64,000 bases of DNA from Bacteroidota bacterium. Its GTDB lineage: Bacteria; Bacteroidota; Bacteroidia; Chitinophagales; BACL12. A program made the translations under genes and the position numbers. The stretch's first letter is position 1. Each line of letters starts with the position of its first letter. Shown in pieces: positions 8,042 through 16,873 of this stretch. The stretch spans positions 124,001 through 188,000 of the forward strand of contig JADJJZ010000006.1 of assembly GCA_016706255.1 (NCBI GenBank), read 5' to 3'. A model generated the notes under the pieces. That model was not told where the DNA came from. It ran no database searches and was given only the letters and a program-made list of their open reading frames with translations.

Positions 8042-8752
8042 ATGATTGTCTTAAATATTTTATCTGCATTTGATTGGAATTCACTGCTATTGGGAGCTGA
8101 AAACTGGCCATTTTTACTTGAAACATTGTTACGGACGTTTATCATGTTTATTGTGATTTTGGCTGGACTTAGATTATTGGGTAAACGGGGAGTAAAACAG
8201 TTATCCATTTTTGAACTTGTTGCAATAATAAGTTTAGGCTCTGCAGCAGGTGATCCGATGTTGTACAAAGATGTCGGTATTTTGCCAGCTGTATTGGTTT
8301 TTGTAGTGATTATTGTTTTATATAGTTTAGTTACCTATTTAGTTGGCCGTAACAAACAGTTTGAGCGATTGATGGAAGGCAAGCCATTAACGCTGATTAA
8401 AGAAGGTGTTTTTTCTATAAATAATTTTTCAAAAGAAGCATTAGGGGCAGATGAATTTTTTGCAGAATTACGTATACAGGGTGTTTCCCATTTGGGGCAA
8501 ATAGAGGAGGCTATTATTGAAAGTAGTGGCGACATTAGTATTTTTTATTATAAGGATGAGGATGTTAAATATGGACTACCGATTATGCCCGGCACATTAG
8601 ATAAAGCCCAGAAAGTGATTAACGAAATTGATTATTATGCCTGTGTGTTTTGTGGATTCACCAATAAATTACAACCTATTGCTAAACATATTTGTCCGGA
8701 ATGTGAAAAAACTGAATGGGTAAAAGCAACTAATAAATTGCGTATTCGATGA
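8042..8752 (+). CDS. DUF421 (YetF-like) membrane protein with C-terminal zinc ribbon
   Basis: 236 residues and the only plus-strand gene in the first 50 kb. Three transmembrane segments (about 26-45, 55-72 and 80-103) carry the DUF421 signature LLGKRGVKQLSIFELV and SLGSAAGDPML. The soluble part has the GKPLTLIKEG and ELRIQGV blocks typical of the family. Residues 200-236 add two CxxC-type pairs (CVFCGF and CPECEK), a probable zinc ribbon not present in the plain family. DUF421 proteins are linked to stress and spore phenotypes in Firmicutes, but no reaction is known. It converges with the next gene, leaving 3 bp. Confidence 0.85.
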   Translation: MIVLNILSAFDWNSLLLGAENWPFLLETLLRTFIMFIVILAGLRLLGKRGVKQLSIFELVAIISLGSAAGDPMLYKDVGILPAVLVFVVIIVLYSLVTYLVGRNKQFERLMEGKPLTLIKEGVFSINNFSKEALGADEFFAELRIQGVSHLGQIEEAIIESSGDISIFYYKDEDVKYGLPIMPGTLDKAQKVINEIDYYACVFCGFTNKLQPIAKHICPECEKTEWVKATNKLRIR

Positions 8753-8755
8753 AAA

Positions 8756-9046
8756 TTATTTCCGTAGATGCAGTCCAGCCTTCGCTAAAGCATTTTTTAG
8801 TTTCGGTATAGTAGAGGGGCCTAAACCATGCAAACTGAGTAATTCATTTTCTGTAAAGTTTGTCATATCAAGCAGTGTTTTAATAGTGGCATTTTCAAGT
8901 GCACGCCGCGCCGGTGCGCTCAGCAATGATAAATAGCCATCTACAGGTTTTTTTTCTGCTTCACAAACAGGGCAAACGGGGCAATCACTGCTTTTATAAA
9001 ATTGATGACCGTTTGAGCAGATTTTTAATTTTCCTTTTTTCGGCAT
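8756..9046 (-). CDS. Small zinc-binding helix-hairpin-helix (RNA polymerase alpha-CTD-like) protein
   Basis: 96 residues. The N-terminus has four cysteines (ICSNGH and CPVCPVCE) that could bind one zinc. Residues 38-96 form a helix-hairpin-helix unit (LLSLHGLGPSTIPKLKNAL) like the DNA-binding C-terminal domain of RNA polymerase alpha. The same combination is found as a stand-alone small protein in many Bacteroidota and related phyla. A nucleic-acid-binding role is an inference from the HhH. It is convergent with the DUF421 gene. Confidence 0.8.
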   Translation of the reverse strand: MPKKGKLKICSNGHQFYKSSDCPVCPVCEAEKKPVDGYLSLLSAPARRALENATIKTLLDMTNFTENELLSLHGLGPSTIPKLKNALAKAGLHLRK

Positions 9047-9069
9047 GTAAACAAAATAGTTTAATTAGA

Positions 9070-9690
9070 TTAACTACTTAATATTTTTATTTCTTCCGCT
9101 AAATTAATTCTTGCCTGTAATTCATATTTGTTGTAAAAGTAGGCAGTTTTATAAATTTTTTCCATGTTTAAAAAATGTAATAAAACCTTTTTTCTTCCCG
9201 GGTTATAAACTAAATCCGGGTAAATATTATACTCCCGCCTTATGTTTTGGTAGTATCCAGTATAAGCCTCGTGGGAATATCCTAATATAGAAAGGTCAGC
9301 ATCCGTAAATAGATTTGTATCATGATCAGAAGAAAATACATGTGATTGCGTTGCAAGAATTTGTTTTTTGCAATTGCTAATGATATCGACAGGGACAGAT
9401 AACATCAGCATTTTTTGCTCAGCATAGTCGGCACTTTTTTGCTCGTTGTCCGATTTAAGTGTATTGTAAATGATATCGTGATAAAACAAAGTGAATAATA
9501 TGGTGTCCCAATTTTGTATTTGCGGTTTAACTGCAGTCAATTCATTTAACAAATTTTCAAGATGTTGTAATGTGTGGTAGTGTCGCTTTTTATTAGAATA
9601 TTTATTTTCAATATCTTCCCATAATTTATTAAGCAAAGTTGTATCGGATGAATATTTATGAATTAGTGTTATGAAGATTGTTTTGAGCAT
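9070..9690 (-). CDS. HD-domain metal-dependent phosphohydrolase
   Basis: 206 residues, matching the group of predicted HD phosphohydrolases. The metal-binding residues are visible in order: HYHTLQHL (His39, His43), FYHDIIY (His71, Asp72), TQSH (His117) and TDADLSILG (Asp130, Asp132). Members may hydrolyse nucleotides or other phosphoesters, but the substrate is not known. It ends 23 bp from the HhH gene start. The family call is firm. Confidence 0.85.
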   Translation of the reverse strand: MLKTIFITLIHKYSSDTTLLNKLWEDIENKYSNKKRHYHTLQHLENLLNELTAVKPQIQNWDTILFTLFYHDIIYNTLKSDNEQKSADYAEQKMLMLSVPVDIISNCKKQILATQSHVFSSDHDTNLFTDADLSILGYSHEAYTGYYQNIRREYNIYPDLVYNPGRKKVLLHFLNMEKIYKTAYFYNKYELQARINLAEEIKILSS

Positions 9691-10021
9691 AAGTTTTTAC
9701 CTGTTAATTATTTAACTAAGTTAACAAAAAAATTTATCTCATCTACACACTATTCAATTAAAAAAAGTTTAGTAAAATTTGAACCATGTTGGTTAATTAT
9801 AAGTTGCACCGGCTTATATTGGAAACAAACAAGTTGATGTACTAACGTGTTGATCTGTCCGCCGCTGCGGATGCTGATTAACAGCCGGATCCGGGTATTT
9901 AATTGCATGCTAACGTTTTATTTGCAATCAGAGGTTAAATGCAACTTGGAAATATTTAGCTTGGAAGGTTTATTGCTACGAAAACAGGTTGAGGTTTTGT
10001 TGATGAAGAGGATTTAATGCA
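9691..10021. other. Intergenic region without a recognisable gene
   Basis: About 330 bp with no coding signal on either strand. A GC-rich patch at about 9850-9895 (CCGCCGCTGCGG, then CAGCCGGATCCGG) stands out against the AT-rich surroundings and may fold, but no tRNA or clear terminator could be made from it. Confidence 0.4.
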
Positions 10022-10594
10022 CTAATTTTTAAAAATATGGTAAACACCTGCTTTATTTAAGTGGACTTTTTGACTAAAATAGATGTCATACCATATTGTG
10101 CGTGTAAAAAGAACTATTGGCGGTTTTGCTGGATTATTATTCCTGATTGAAATTAAAATCGATTTCATTTTATATAACTTTTTCAGCGAACCATTATTTT
10201 TTATTGGATATAAACGATTATTTTTAATTACCAATATTTGCGGTGCAAGTGAATCTTTTTGAACACCGGAATAGAATAAAAGCATATTCGCCTCTTCACA
10301 GGTTAATCGCTCAGCAATTGTATCTTTTGACAATATAATTTCCAATTTATAATCACAAAATAAGGTATCATTAATTGTAACTGGTGTCAAATAAATTATA
10401 TCTCCTTTTTGTTGCCAAACGCCGGTTTGCCAAAAGAAAACTACATCAATACCTATAGAAGAAAAAAATGTGGAATCAGACTTTAATTCAAGCTGATAAC
10501 CGTATGCATCTTTATATGTGCCGCTTACATTTTGTCCATGGGTATTAAGCGTGCACAGAATTAGTAATATAGAAATTAGCTTAATTATTTGCAT
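10022..10594 (-). CDS. Secreted protein of unknown function, lipocalin-like N-terminal half
   Basis: 190 residues with a signal peptide (MQIIKLISILLILCTLNTHG). The next part (VSGTYKDAYGYQLELKSDSTF, quoted in part; GVWQQKGDIIYLTP) follows the G-x-Y ... L-x-L-x-x-D-S-T-F ... G-x-W pattern of small lipocalin-like or META-like barrels common among secreted Bacteroidota proteins. The C-terminal half is basic (KNNGSLKKLYKMKSI) and unassigned. It follows the YdeI-type gene by 36 bp in the same direction. Confidence 0.6.
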   Translation of the reverse strand: MQIIKLISILLILCTLNTHGQNVSGTYKDAYGYQLELKSDSTFFSSIGIDVVFFWQTGVWQQKGDIIYLTPVTINDTLFCDYKLEIILSKDTIAERLTCEEANMLLFYSGVQKDSLAPQILVIKNNRLYPIKNNGSLKKLYKMKSILISIRNNNPAKPPIVLFTRTIWYDIYFSQKVHLNKAGVYHIFKN

Positions 10595-10630
10595 TTAAAT
10601 TCATGGGTTCAGTTATAATAATATATTTAT

Positions 10631-11113
10631 TCATGGTTTATCTCTGCCAACAAAACGTTCCTTTCCTAATAAAAAATTTATAGCTTTAGTAATATTTTTG
10701 GCAAGTGTAGCAGTTGTTTTCAAATTGGCCAGATAACGCACTATTTCTAACTTCCTGGATGCAGGCAGCTGATTGAAAATAAATTTGGCTTCCGGGTTTT
10801 TATTTAGTGCAGCTGTAAATGCAGGGGGTGCATGAACAATGCGTGGTTCGGGATCAAATGTGATGGTGATTTTTAGTTTTTCACCAATTCGTTTCGGTGA
10901 ATTTTTCAGCATGGAAGTATTTATATATAAACGCCAGGCGCCGCTGTAGCGAATGAGCGTTTGTTTATATGGTTTGTTGTTAATTGTTCCGGTAATTGGA
11001 ATATGACCTTTATCCTTACCGGCCAGTTTGAACACTTTGATTAAAATATTTTCAGGAACCGACACAAAAGGATTAATACCGATAATTTCTAATATGGCTT
11101 CGAATTTATACAT
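10631..11113 (-). CDS. DUF1905/YdeI (OmdA)-type protein
   Basis: 160 residues. The first 95 are a DUF1905 barrel: YKFEAILEIIGINPFVSVPE, then GTINNKPYKQTLIRYSGAW and the ending IGEKLKITITFDPEPR (quoted in part). Residues 105-150 are the helical YdeI/OmpD-associated tail (AALNKNPEAKFIFNQLPASRKLEIVRYL, quoted in part). This two-part arrangement is common in Bacteroidota and has been linked to bacteriocin protection only loosely. No catalytic residues are known. The fold assignment is good. Confidence 0.85.
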   Translation of the reverse strand: MYKFEAILEIIGINPFVSVPENILIKVFKLAGKDKGHIPITGTINNKPYKQTLIRYSGAWRLYINTSMLKNSPKRIGEKLKITITFDPEPRIVHAPPAFTAALNKNPEAKFIFNQLPASRKLEIVRYLANLKTTATLAKNITKAINFLLGKERFVGRDKP

Positions 11114-11146
11114 TAATTATTCGGGTATCTGAATTTAAAATGAACT

Positions 11147-11752
11147 TTAATTATATTCTGATTCAGTAATGTAAGGAATCCACTTATCAAAACTTTCAAA
11201 TCCAAACGCAGGATTATTATTAATCGCTATTGGAATGTTTTCATTAGCAGGTAAAAAATTTTCAAATTGCGCTTGTTTTAAATAAGATTGTTCTGAATCA
11301 AATTCAGTTGCTAATTCCGAATTCCAAACATCATATCCGCAAGCCAGACATTCATTTTCTTCGTCTACGGCAACTAATCCGCAAATTGCACATCCTTTTA
11401 AACTTGAAAAGTATAGGTTTACAGCGTTGTAGTCAAAACTTTTATATCCTCCCGGAATTTCTCTTAGAAGTGCATGCCAGTTTTCATAGTAAACTTGGGG
11501 AATAACAATGGTTTTGCCGTCCGCTAATTGGAAAGTGAGTTGTTCGGGACTGTAGGTACTGTCGATTACTTCGTTCCAAAAAATGGTGCGTTCAACAACA
11601 TTACTTTTATCTTTTATTTGGAACCCATTCTCTACGATATCGATAAAACGAAATTTCGCCATTATTTCATCAATAAATCGTTTTGTCTGCTTTTGCCCCG
11701 GCAACAAAAACATTTTGGCGAAAAAAGACTTGAGGTTTTCTTTAATGGACAT
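11147..11752 (-). CDS. Unknown protein with C-terminal zinc ribbon
   Basis: 201 residues with no signal peptide. The first half is a mixed alpha/beta region (FRFIDIVENGFQIKD, TIFWNEVIDSTYSP, LADGKTIVIPQVYYENWHALLREIPGGY, quoted in part), resembling small PH-like sensor domains. Residues 121-138 hold two CxxC pairs (CAIC and CLAC, Cys121, 124, 135, 138), a compact zinc ribbon. The C-terminus is acidic and ends at a WIPYITESEY segment. I do not recognise the family. The nucleotidyltransferase gene upstream ends 16 bp away. Confidence 0.65.
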   Translation of the reverse strand: MSIKENLKSFFAKMFLLPGQKQTKRFIDEIMAKFRFIDIVENGFQIKDKSNVVERTIFWNEVIDSTYSPEQLTFQLADGKTIVIPQVYYENWHALLREIPGGYKSFDYNAVNLYFSSLKGCAICGLVAVDEENECLACGYDVWNSELATEFDSEQSYLKQAQFENFLPANENIPIAINNNPAFGFESFDKWIPYITESEYN

Positions 11753-11768
11753 AAAATTGTTTTAATAT

Positions 11769-12833
11769 TTACTTTATATTTTCAGAATAGAATTTATCTC
11801 TAATTAAAAATGTTAATTTTTCTATTAAAGTTATATCGGGCTTAGCCGGTAAGGGCGAGTTTTCGAAAGCTGTTTCCATTTCTAACTTTTTAAGATCTGC
11901 CATTTTTAATAATTCTTCGTATTCAAATTTACCTGACTTTATATTTAAAAGAAAGTCGCGATCATGGCGCTGAACATTTATTTTACCATCACGACCTATT
12001 TCGCAAGCCATTTCGAGTAAACGAAATACATGCATCATGTTTTTTGCATCATAACCTTTCCCATGCTCAGCGGTGGTAGCATATCTCTCGTTATTACGGT
12101 TATCAACCCATTCCCAGTACTCTTTATAATCTTTACAATATGCAGCATACCCATCCTTGTTGAAATATAAAATTCCTTCCTGTTTTGCACCTTTGGCTAT
12201 TGAACTAAGCGATACATCATAAGATCCGACGTGTTTTATAATTCCATTATACAATGCATTGGGATTGTAATACAAGCCGTAAAGATCTTTCATATTCGAT
12301 ATATTTATTAATCCGCAGTTTTCCTGAATCCAACTATTGTTTTCGAGAAATTTATTCAAAGGAATTGAACCATTTTCATGATTGACATAGCAAAATGATA
12401 AAATGGTTTTTAGTTCTTTGTCTACCGGGTTAATAATTTTCTTTTTTAATCCTTTCGCTTTTTTAATTTGTGAAAGTGCAAATTTACCAAACGTAGATTT
12501 GCACAATTTCGATAATACCATTTCGGGTTTAATATCTTCTAAAAAAGGATGCTTATAAATAATACTATGTTTTGGGGTGCTCAACAATTCTAGAATATTG
12601 GGATTATTTGTGGCTAAAAGCTCCATAAAACGCCCTAATTCATAAAATGTAATATCGTTTGTTGAATTACTTATTTGAGGTGTATAATGTAACCCATAAT
12701 AACTTTCCTTGGAAGCAAGAAAAACGCCTTTAATATCTGTATCAGAATTTTCAGTATCGAGGCCATATGCTTTACTGCCACTGATACATTCTAAAATGAT
12801 TAAATTTTGTTCACGTAAATCTTCAATGGTCAT
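11769..12833 (-). CDS. RlaP-like nucleotidyltransferase (Pol beta superfamily)
   Basis: 354 residues of the PF10127 group. The active-site motif reads GSKAYGLDTENSDTDIKG: Gly19-Ser20 for the triphosphate and Asp31/Asp33 for the metals. The helical C-terminal half contains conserved segments such as KNMMHVFRLLEMACEI and HDRDFLLNIKSGKFEYEELL (quoted in part), which are usual for the longer members. RlaP proteins are known from RNA-ligase repair operons and phage. No RNA ligase is found here; instead a second, shorter relative overlaps its start by 1 nt. The substrate is unknown. Confidence 0.85.
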   Translation of the reverse strand: MTIEDLREQNLIILECISGSKAYGLDTENSDTDIKGVFLASKESYYGLHYTPQISNSTNDITFYELGRFMELLATNNPNILELLSTPKHSIIYKHPFLEDIKPEMVLSKLCKSTFGKFALSQIKKAKGLKKKIINPVDKELKTILSFCYVNHENGSIPLNKFLENNSWIQENCGLINISNMKDLYGLYYNPNALYNGIIKHVGSYDVSLSSIAKGAKQEGILYFNKDGYAAYCKDYKEYWEWVDNRNNERYATTAEHGKGYDAKNMMHVFRLLEMACEIGRDGKINVQRHDRDFLLNIKSGKFEYEELLKMADLKKLEMETAFENSPLPAKPDITLIEKLTFLIRDKFYSENIK

Positions 12834-13594
12834 TAGTGTGGCAACATTTTAATGAAAAAACTATTTAATTCATTGATATCACCTTTTGAGGCGGGTAAAG
12901 AATTTGCTTCGGCTTCTGCCAGCATAATGGAATCCAAAATAAAACTATTTAATTCAGTTTCCTGAAGATGAAAATAGGATTCATTTTTAGTTAATTTTAG
13001 TTCGATTAACTGATAAATTTTCGTTTTTAGATTATTTGATAGTGATAAACCCTCCAGCATATGGTGAAATACAATAGGTGGAGGTGATGATTTTTCTAAA
13101 ATCCATTTGCATGCAATAGCAGTGCGTAGTGCATAAAAAAGTTTTTTAAGTTTCACTTGCTCAGCACCATTAATTTCTTCAAAAATGCGTTTTGTCATAT
13201 TTAAATAATGATGCATTGTTGCAATTTTTGAATAGGTATGTAACGAGAGTGACTGCATACCTTTTAAAAATTCGGGATTAGCCATGTATATTATTGGTGA
13301 CTGCAGTCTTTCTAATAAAGACGCGTTTGATTTCCATAGCAGGTTTAAAGTCTTTTTTAAGTCCCAGCCGGATAAGTCGAATTCATTATTTTCATACATA
13401 CACTCAATGGTATCCTTCTTTTCGTTAAGAGCAAGATACCAATCTCTAGGATGTCGATAAATAAACCGAACATCAAAATCGCTATCCGGAGAAGGGAAAC
13501 CCCAGGCACGTGAACCGGTTTCACAAGCTAATAATATTTCAATATTGCGTTCAGCCTGAACTTGATTTAGATAATGTATGATTTTATCGTGCAT
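12833..13594 (-). CDS. Second RlaP-like nucleotidyltransferase
   Basis: 253 residues with the same Pol-beta-type motif: ETGSRAWGFPSPDSDFDVRF, with Gly27-Ser28 and Asp39/Asp41. DWYLALNEKKDTIE and ELDLSGWDLKK-like residues follow (here EFDLSGWDLKKTL), as in YcgL-type members. The helical C-terminus includes KLKKLFYALRTAIACKWI. Its stop shares one nucleotide with the start of the 354-residue relative, so the two are translated as a pair. The two differ in length and sequence enough that they are not a recent duplication. Confidence 0.85.
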   Translation of the reverse strand: MHDKIIHYLNQVQAERNIEILLACETGSRAWGFPSPDSDFDVRFIYRHPRDWYLALNEKKDTIECMYENNEFDLSGWDLKKTLNLLWKSNASLLERLQSPIIYMANPEFLKGMQSLSLHTYSKIATMHHYLNMTKRIFEEINGAEQVKLKKLFYALRTAIACKWILEKSSPPPIVFHHMLEGLSLSNNLKTKIYQLIELKLTKNESYFHLQETELNSFILDSIMLAEAEANSLPASKGDINELNSFFIKMLPH

Positions 13595-13667
13595 GCAATA
13601 AATTCCTTGATATTAATTTAAATTAGCAAAAAGCAATAATCTATAAAGGTAGTAATTCTTAATTTTC

Positions 13668-14264
13668 TTATTTAGAAAATGTAATCTCCCTTATTCCAGT
13701 ATCCTTGAACCGGAGGTAATAAATCATTTTAATCTCATTGTCGGTGGAGCAAAAAAGCAATGTGCTAAAATCAATTGGACCATCTAAGGCAAATGGCTCG
13801 TAATTTTTAACCAACAAAAAGCCTTTGCGTTCCTGCAGTTTATAATAACAGCAATTAGCTAATATTCCACGTTTAGGGGAAACAATGATATAATCTTTAC
13901 TGGAAAATACTCTTTTTTCTTCTGTGTATAGAAACAAAACAAAACTTATGAGCAGTGCACCTAATAATCCACGTATAATAAAACCTGTTACAAGAATTAA
14001 GGGGAGGAGTGGATATACTAAAAAATAATAACTTAAATTTTTAAAAGGTTTTCGATATTTAAAAAATAGCCATAAACCACTAAGCCCAAGAAATATTTTA
14101 ATACCTGAAATGATATTTCCATTTAAACTGTAGTTTGTAAAATGCTTTAACAGATAATTTAAAATAATAATTATCAAGGAAAGAAAGTGAATGTATACTA
14201 GTTTTTTATGTAATGAGGTGTTCAAATAAGAATTATTTAATTTATAAAATAAACTGTAAATCAT
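13668..14264 (-). CDS. Integral membrane protein of unknown function
   Basis: 198 residues. Three or four transmembrane segments lie in the first 115 residues (around 21-42, 51-68, 76-96 and 97-112), and a soluble tail follows with EEKRVFSSKDYIIVSPKRGILANCCYY (quoted in part). The tail has a double Cys and a long hydrophilic end. It overlaps the upstream membrane-protein gene by 4 nt (ATGA type), so the two are probably made together. No family is recognised. Confidence 0.6.
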   Translation of the reverse strand: MIYSLFYKLNNSYLNTSLHKKLVYIHFLSLIIIILNYLLKHFTNYSLNGNIISGIKIFLGLSGLWLFFKYRKPFKNLSYYFLVYPLLPLILVTGFIIRGLLGALLISFVLFLYTEEKRVFSSKDYIIVSPKRGILANCCYYKLQERKGFLLVKNYEPFALDGPIDFSTLLFCSTDNEIKMIYYLRFKDTGIREITFSK

Positions 14265-14680
14265 TCCTGCTTTTCTTCATGCTTTATTTTGTAGCGGGTA
14301 TTAAAAGTTATGACCGAGGCAAATAATATGGGGAGCAAAGCCATATAATTTTTATGATAACAGAAGTAACAAATAGCAACTGCTAAGCAACCCCAAAATA
14401 TAAAATTAAGTAATTTGCCGATTATAAATAAAAAATTTCTTGTTGGCTCATTTAGTTTAGAATTAATTCGACTTATAATAGTGGTAAATAATAAGCCAAT
14501 TAAATATACTAATAAAGTTAAACCTATATATATTGCTACAATTATAGCGATAAACCTTTCAGAACCATTTTGTGTAATGCAATTAACTATAAATTGAATA
14601 CAAAAACACACCACTAAAATAATTATAACGGGTCTAAACAAATAATACCACGTTTTTATTAAAAACTCCTTGCGTTCCAT
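14261..14680 (-). CDS. Small integral membrane protein of unknown function
   Basis: 139 residues with four hydrophobic segments (around 15-35, 43-66, 83-105 and 109-127) and short charged loops such as SRINSKLNEPTRN. It ends in a basic, acidic mixed tail (KIKHEEKQE). It shares a 4-nt overlap with the next membrane protein, suggesting that the pair acts or is regulated together. No conserved motif was recognised. Confidence 0.6.
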   Translation of the reverse strand: MERKEFLIKTWYYLFRPVIIILVVCFCIQFIVNCITQNGSERFIAIIVAIYIGLTLLVYLIGLLFTTIISRINSKLNEPTRNFLFIIGKLLNFIFWGCLAVAICYFCYHKNYMALLPILFASVITFNTRYKIKHEEKQE

Positions 14681-14773
14681 TTTATTAGTGTTGACCTTAA
14701 AAGTAAGAAAAATTCTTGAGATTGGTTAGGGCGGTGTGGGTGATATGTTAAAACCACAGATTTAAGGCGAATT

Positions 14774-15655
14774 TTACTTTGTTACACAATCAAAAACGCA
14801 ATATTCTTCAAAATTATCGTTTAATATAAAGGTAACAGTACAGGTTTCTTCCTTAAGTATTTCACCGTTAAAGTTATAATAGATTCTATATTCAGAATCC
14901 TTGCAAGATTTAACTATTTTCTTTAGCTGTCCATTAGGGTAATAACTTTTAAGAATTACGGTGTCCAATGAATTAAGCATTTCATAACATATAAACCCAC
15001 TTGGATAATAACTTGCTCTTTCCCATTCAATGTGCATGGTTTTATTTACTAGTCGTATACTTTTTAAAAGACCGGTATTATAAAAGGTATGCATACTATC
15101 CTTAAAGTTATTTGTATAAAAACTTTTTTCTACAATTAAACCTGTCGAATCGATTTTGAGTATTATGCCGGAACCTTTGCTACCAATTATGTTACCTGAC
15201 GAATCGTATGAAGCAATTAATTTAGCGTGATATTCCAATTCACTTTTGTAAATGCCTTCCCATTCAACGTATTCTATAATACTTTCAATATTGCCATTTA
15301 TATAATATTGATGCCAGAGTCCATATTTTTTCCCCTTCTTAATTTTGCCATAAGATTTGAGTAATCCATTAATATAATATTCCGTCAATTCGCCATTTCC
15401 ATCAATAATAATTTGATTGCCGTTAACCCATTTATTTAAATAAAATTTGTTGCCATTTATATATTTGTCCTGTTGAATCAAGCTGCCGATTGAATCATAT
15501 AAGTCCCAGATGCCTTGGTTGTAAACTCCGTCATTATACGAAATTGCCTTAAGATTTCCGTTTGCCCAATAAAGTGTTTCTTGAGCGAGGTTTTTAAATT
15601 GTGCGGAAGCCGAATTTAAAATAAGCATAAAATATAGGGATCCCAGAGTTTTCAT
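14774..15655 (-). CDS. Secreted MORN-like repeat protein
   Basis: 293 residues with a signal peptide (MKTLGSLYFMLILNSASAQ). The rest is built of MORN-variant repeats of the pattern Y-x-N-G-x-L/I-x-x-x: YWANGNLKAISYNDG, YINGLLKSYGKIKKGKKYGLWHQYYINGNIE (quoted in part), YYPNGQLKKIV, ending in NFNGEILKEETC. Such YwqK-type proteins are abundant in Bacteroidota; some are labelled antitoxin by homology but this is not well supported. It is one of three MORN-bearing genes in the accessory region. Confidence 0.75.
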   Translation of the reverse strand: MKTLGSLYFMLILNSASAQFKNLAQETLYWANGNLKAISYNDGVYNQGIWDLYDSIGSLIQQDKYINGNKFYLNKWVNGNQIIIDGNGELTEYYINGLLKSYGKIKKGKKYGLWHQYYINGNIESIIEYVEWEGIYKSELEYHAKLIASYDSSGNIIGSKGSGIILKIDSTGLIVEKSFYTNNFKDSMHTFYNTGLLKSIRLVNKTMHIEWERASYYPSGFICYEMLNSLDTVILKSYYPNGQLKKIVKSCKDSEYRIYYNFNGEILKEETCTVTFILNDNFEEYCVFDCVTK

Positions 15656-15787
15656 ATGGTTTATACTTGGTAAATACTTGTTTAGGAATTACAATAGACC
15701 TGTAAACGAAAATCTATAAATAATATTATGTTGGAAATTAGAATTTCCAATGAGAAATTTAGAATTAACTTAATGCTATGGTTTTTC

Positions 15788-16813
15788 TTATAAACGAAAA
15801 ACCTTTTTCATTTTATTTATTCCAAAAATAATACATATTATCCCCATCCATGACAGTAATATAAGTAAAAATATATATGCAGTATTGCTTATCGGATTGT
15901 TCTCATAAGTTTTATTATTAAATTTTAATTCCATGTTTTTATTTATAATAGCTTCGTAAACAGTTATTTCCGGCCAAAAAAAATGTTTTTCCTTTAAAGT
16001 TGGTTCTTCGGTTCGAATTATTTTTTTATTATAATCATTCAACGTAATCATGAAAATAGCTTGTTGCCCTTTTTGAAACCTTCCAAAAGTATTGAAATAA
16101 CCAGAGGGATTAACAAAATTATAAATTTTAAATCTTAGTTCAGGGTATTCTGATAATTCAAGTGTTATTGTAGAAGTTTCGCGATTATTTTTACCGTCAT
16201 CGATGTCTGGCGTTGTGTTTAGGTGGCCTTCTACTAAAAAAAGATCCTCATAATTGACATCCAGTTGTGAGTGATTCTTTATTGAAAGTACCAAGGTAAA
16301 CATACATAAGCCAGCTACTACTGAAATTATACTTAGAAATTTTATTTCGAAAATTTCAATTTTATTTTTTAGAGGTTCATCTTTGCTTGGAAAACCCCAA
16401 TTGTTTAATTGTTCAAATAACTGAAAGTTATTTTCAGTCATATTTTCAATAAACAAATAAACCTGTTTTTCGGTTTTTAAATATAAGTAATTAATTTTGT
16501 ATTTAGTGGTATGTCCAAAGGCCAAGATTTCACTTTTTTCTATTTTTACTGATACTAACCCGAAAACCCATTTGATGATCAAATGTTTTTCGTAGACATC
16601 CACGGCTTTATACTCTGCAAATGCTTTCGTTAAAAAATATAATGTACAAACGAATAAGGCGACTGCAAAAATGAATGTATCAATTTGGAAATATTCATAT
16701 CTGAATAATTTTTGGCAAAAGTTTAAATTTATATAAATAAGTGCCAAAGTAAGTATTACACTTAAAATGCCTAGGCCGGGTAGAAATCTTCCTTTTGATA
16801 TAATTTGCGACAT
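15788..16813 (-). CDS. Membrane protein with cytosolic PH-like and extracytosolic domain, function unknown
   Basis: 341 residues. Two transmembrane segments near the N-terminus (about 12-30 and 44-62) are followed by a PH-like strand set (EYKAVDVYEKHLIIKWVFGLVSVKIEKSEILAFGH, quoted in part). A third segment (about 155-175) precedes an extracytosolic domain with SGYFNTFGRFQKGQQAIFMIT. A fourth (about 312-333) is at the C-terminus. The pattern is like proteins with short photoreceptor-independent sensor barrels, but no family is recognised. Confidence 0.55.
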   Translation of the reverse strand: MSQIISKGRFLPGLGILSVILTLALIYINLNFCQKLFRYEYFQIDTFIFAVALFVCTLYFLTKAFAEYKAVDVYEKHLIIKWVFGLVSVKIEKSEILAFGHTTKYKINYLYLKTEKQVYLFIENMTENNFQLFEQLNNWGFPSKDEPLKNKIEIFEIKFLSIISVVAGLCMFTLVLSIKNHSQLDVNYEDLFLVEGHLNTTPDIDDGKNNRETSTITLELSEYPELRFKIYNFVNPSGYFNTFGRFQKGQQAIFMITLNDYNKKIIRTEEPTLKEKHFFWPEITVYEAIINKNMELKFNNKTYENNPISNTAYIFLLILLSWMGIICIIFGINKMKKVFRL

Positions 16814-16873
16814 TAATACTTAATTACCAATTTAAAGTTAAAAAAATATGTTTAATTATGGGAATAATTTCCA

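Noticed and set aside
9840..9900. Possible tRNA or small RNA in the GC-rich patch
   Set aside because: No cloverleaf, anticodon arm or T-loop could be drawn.
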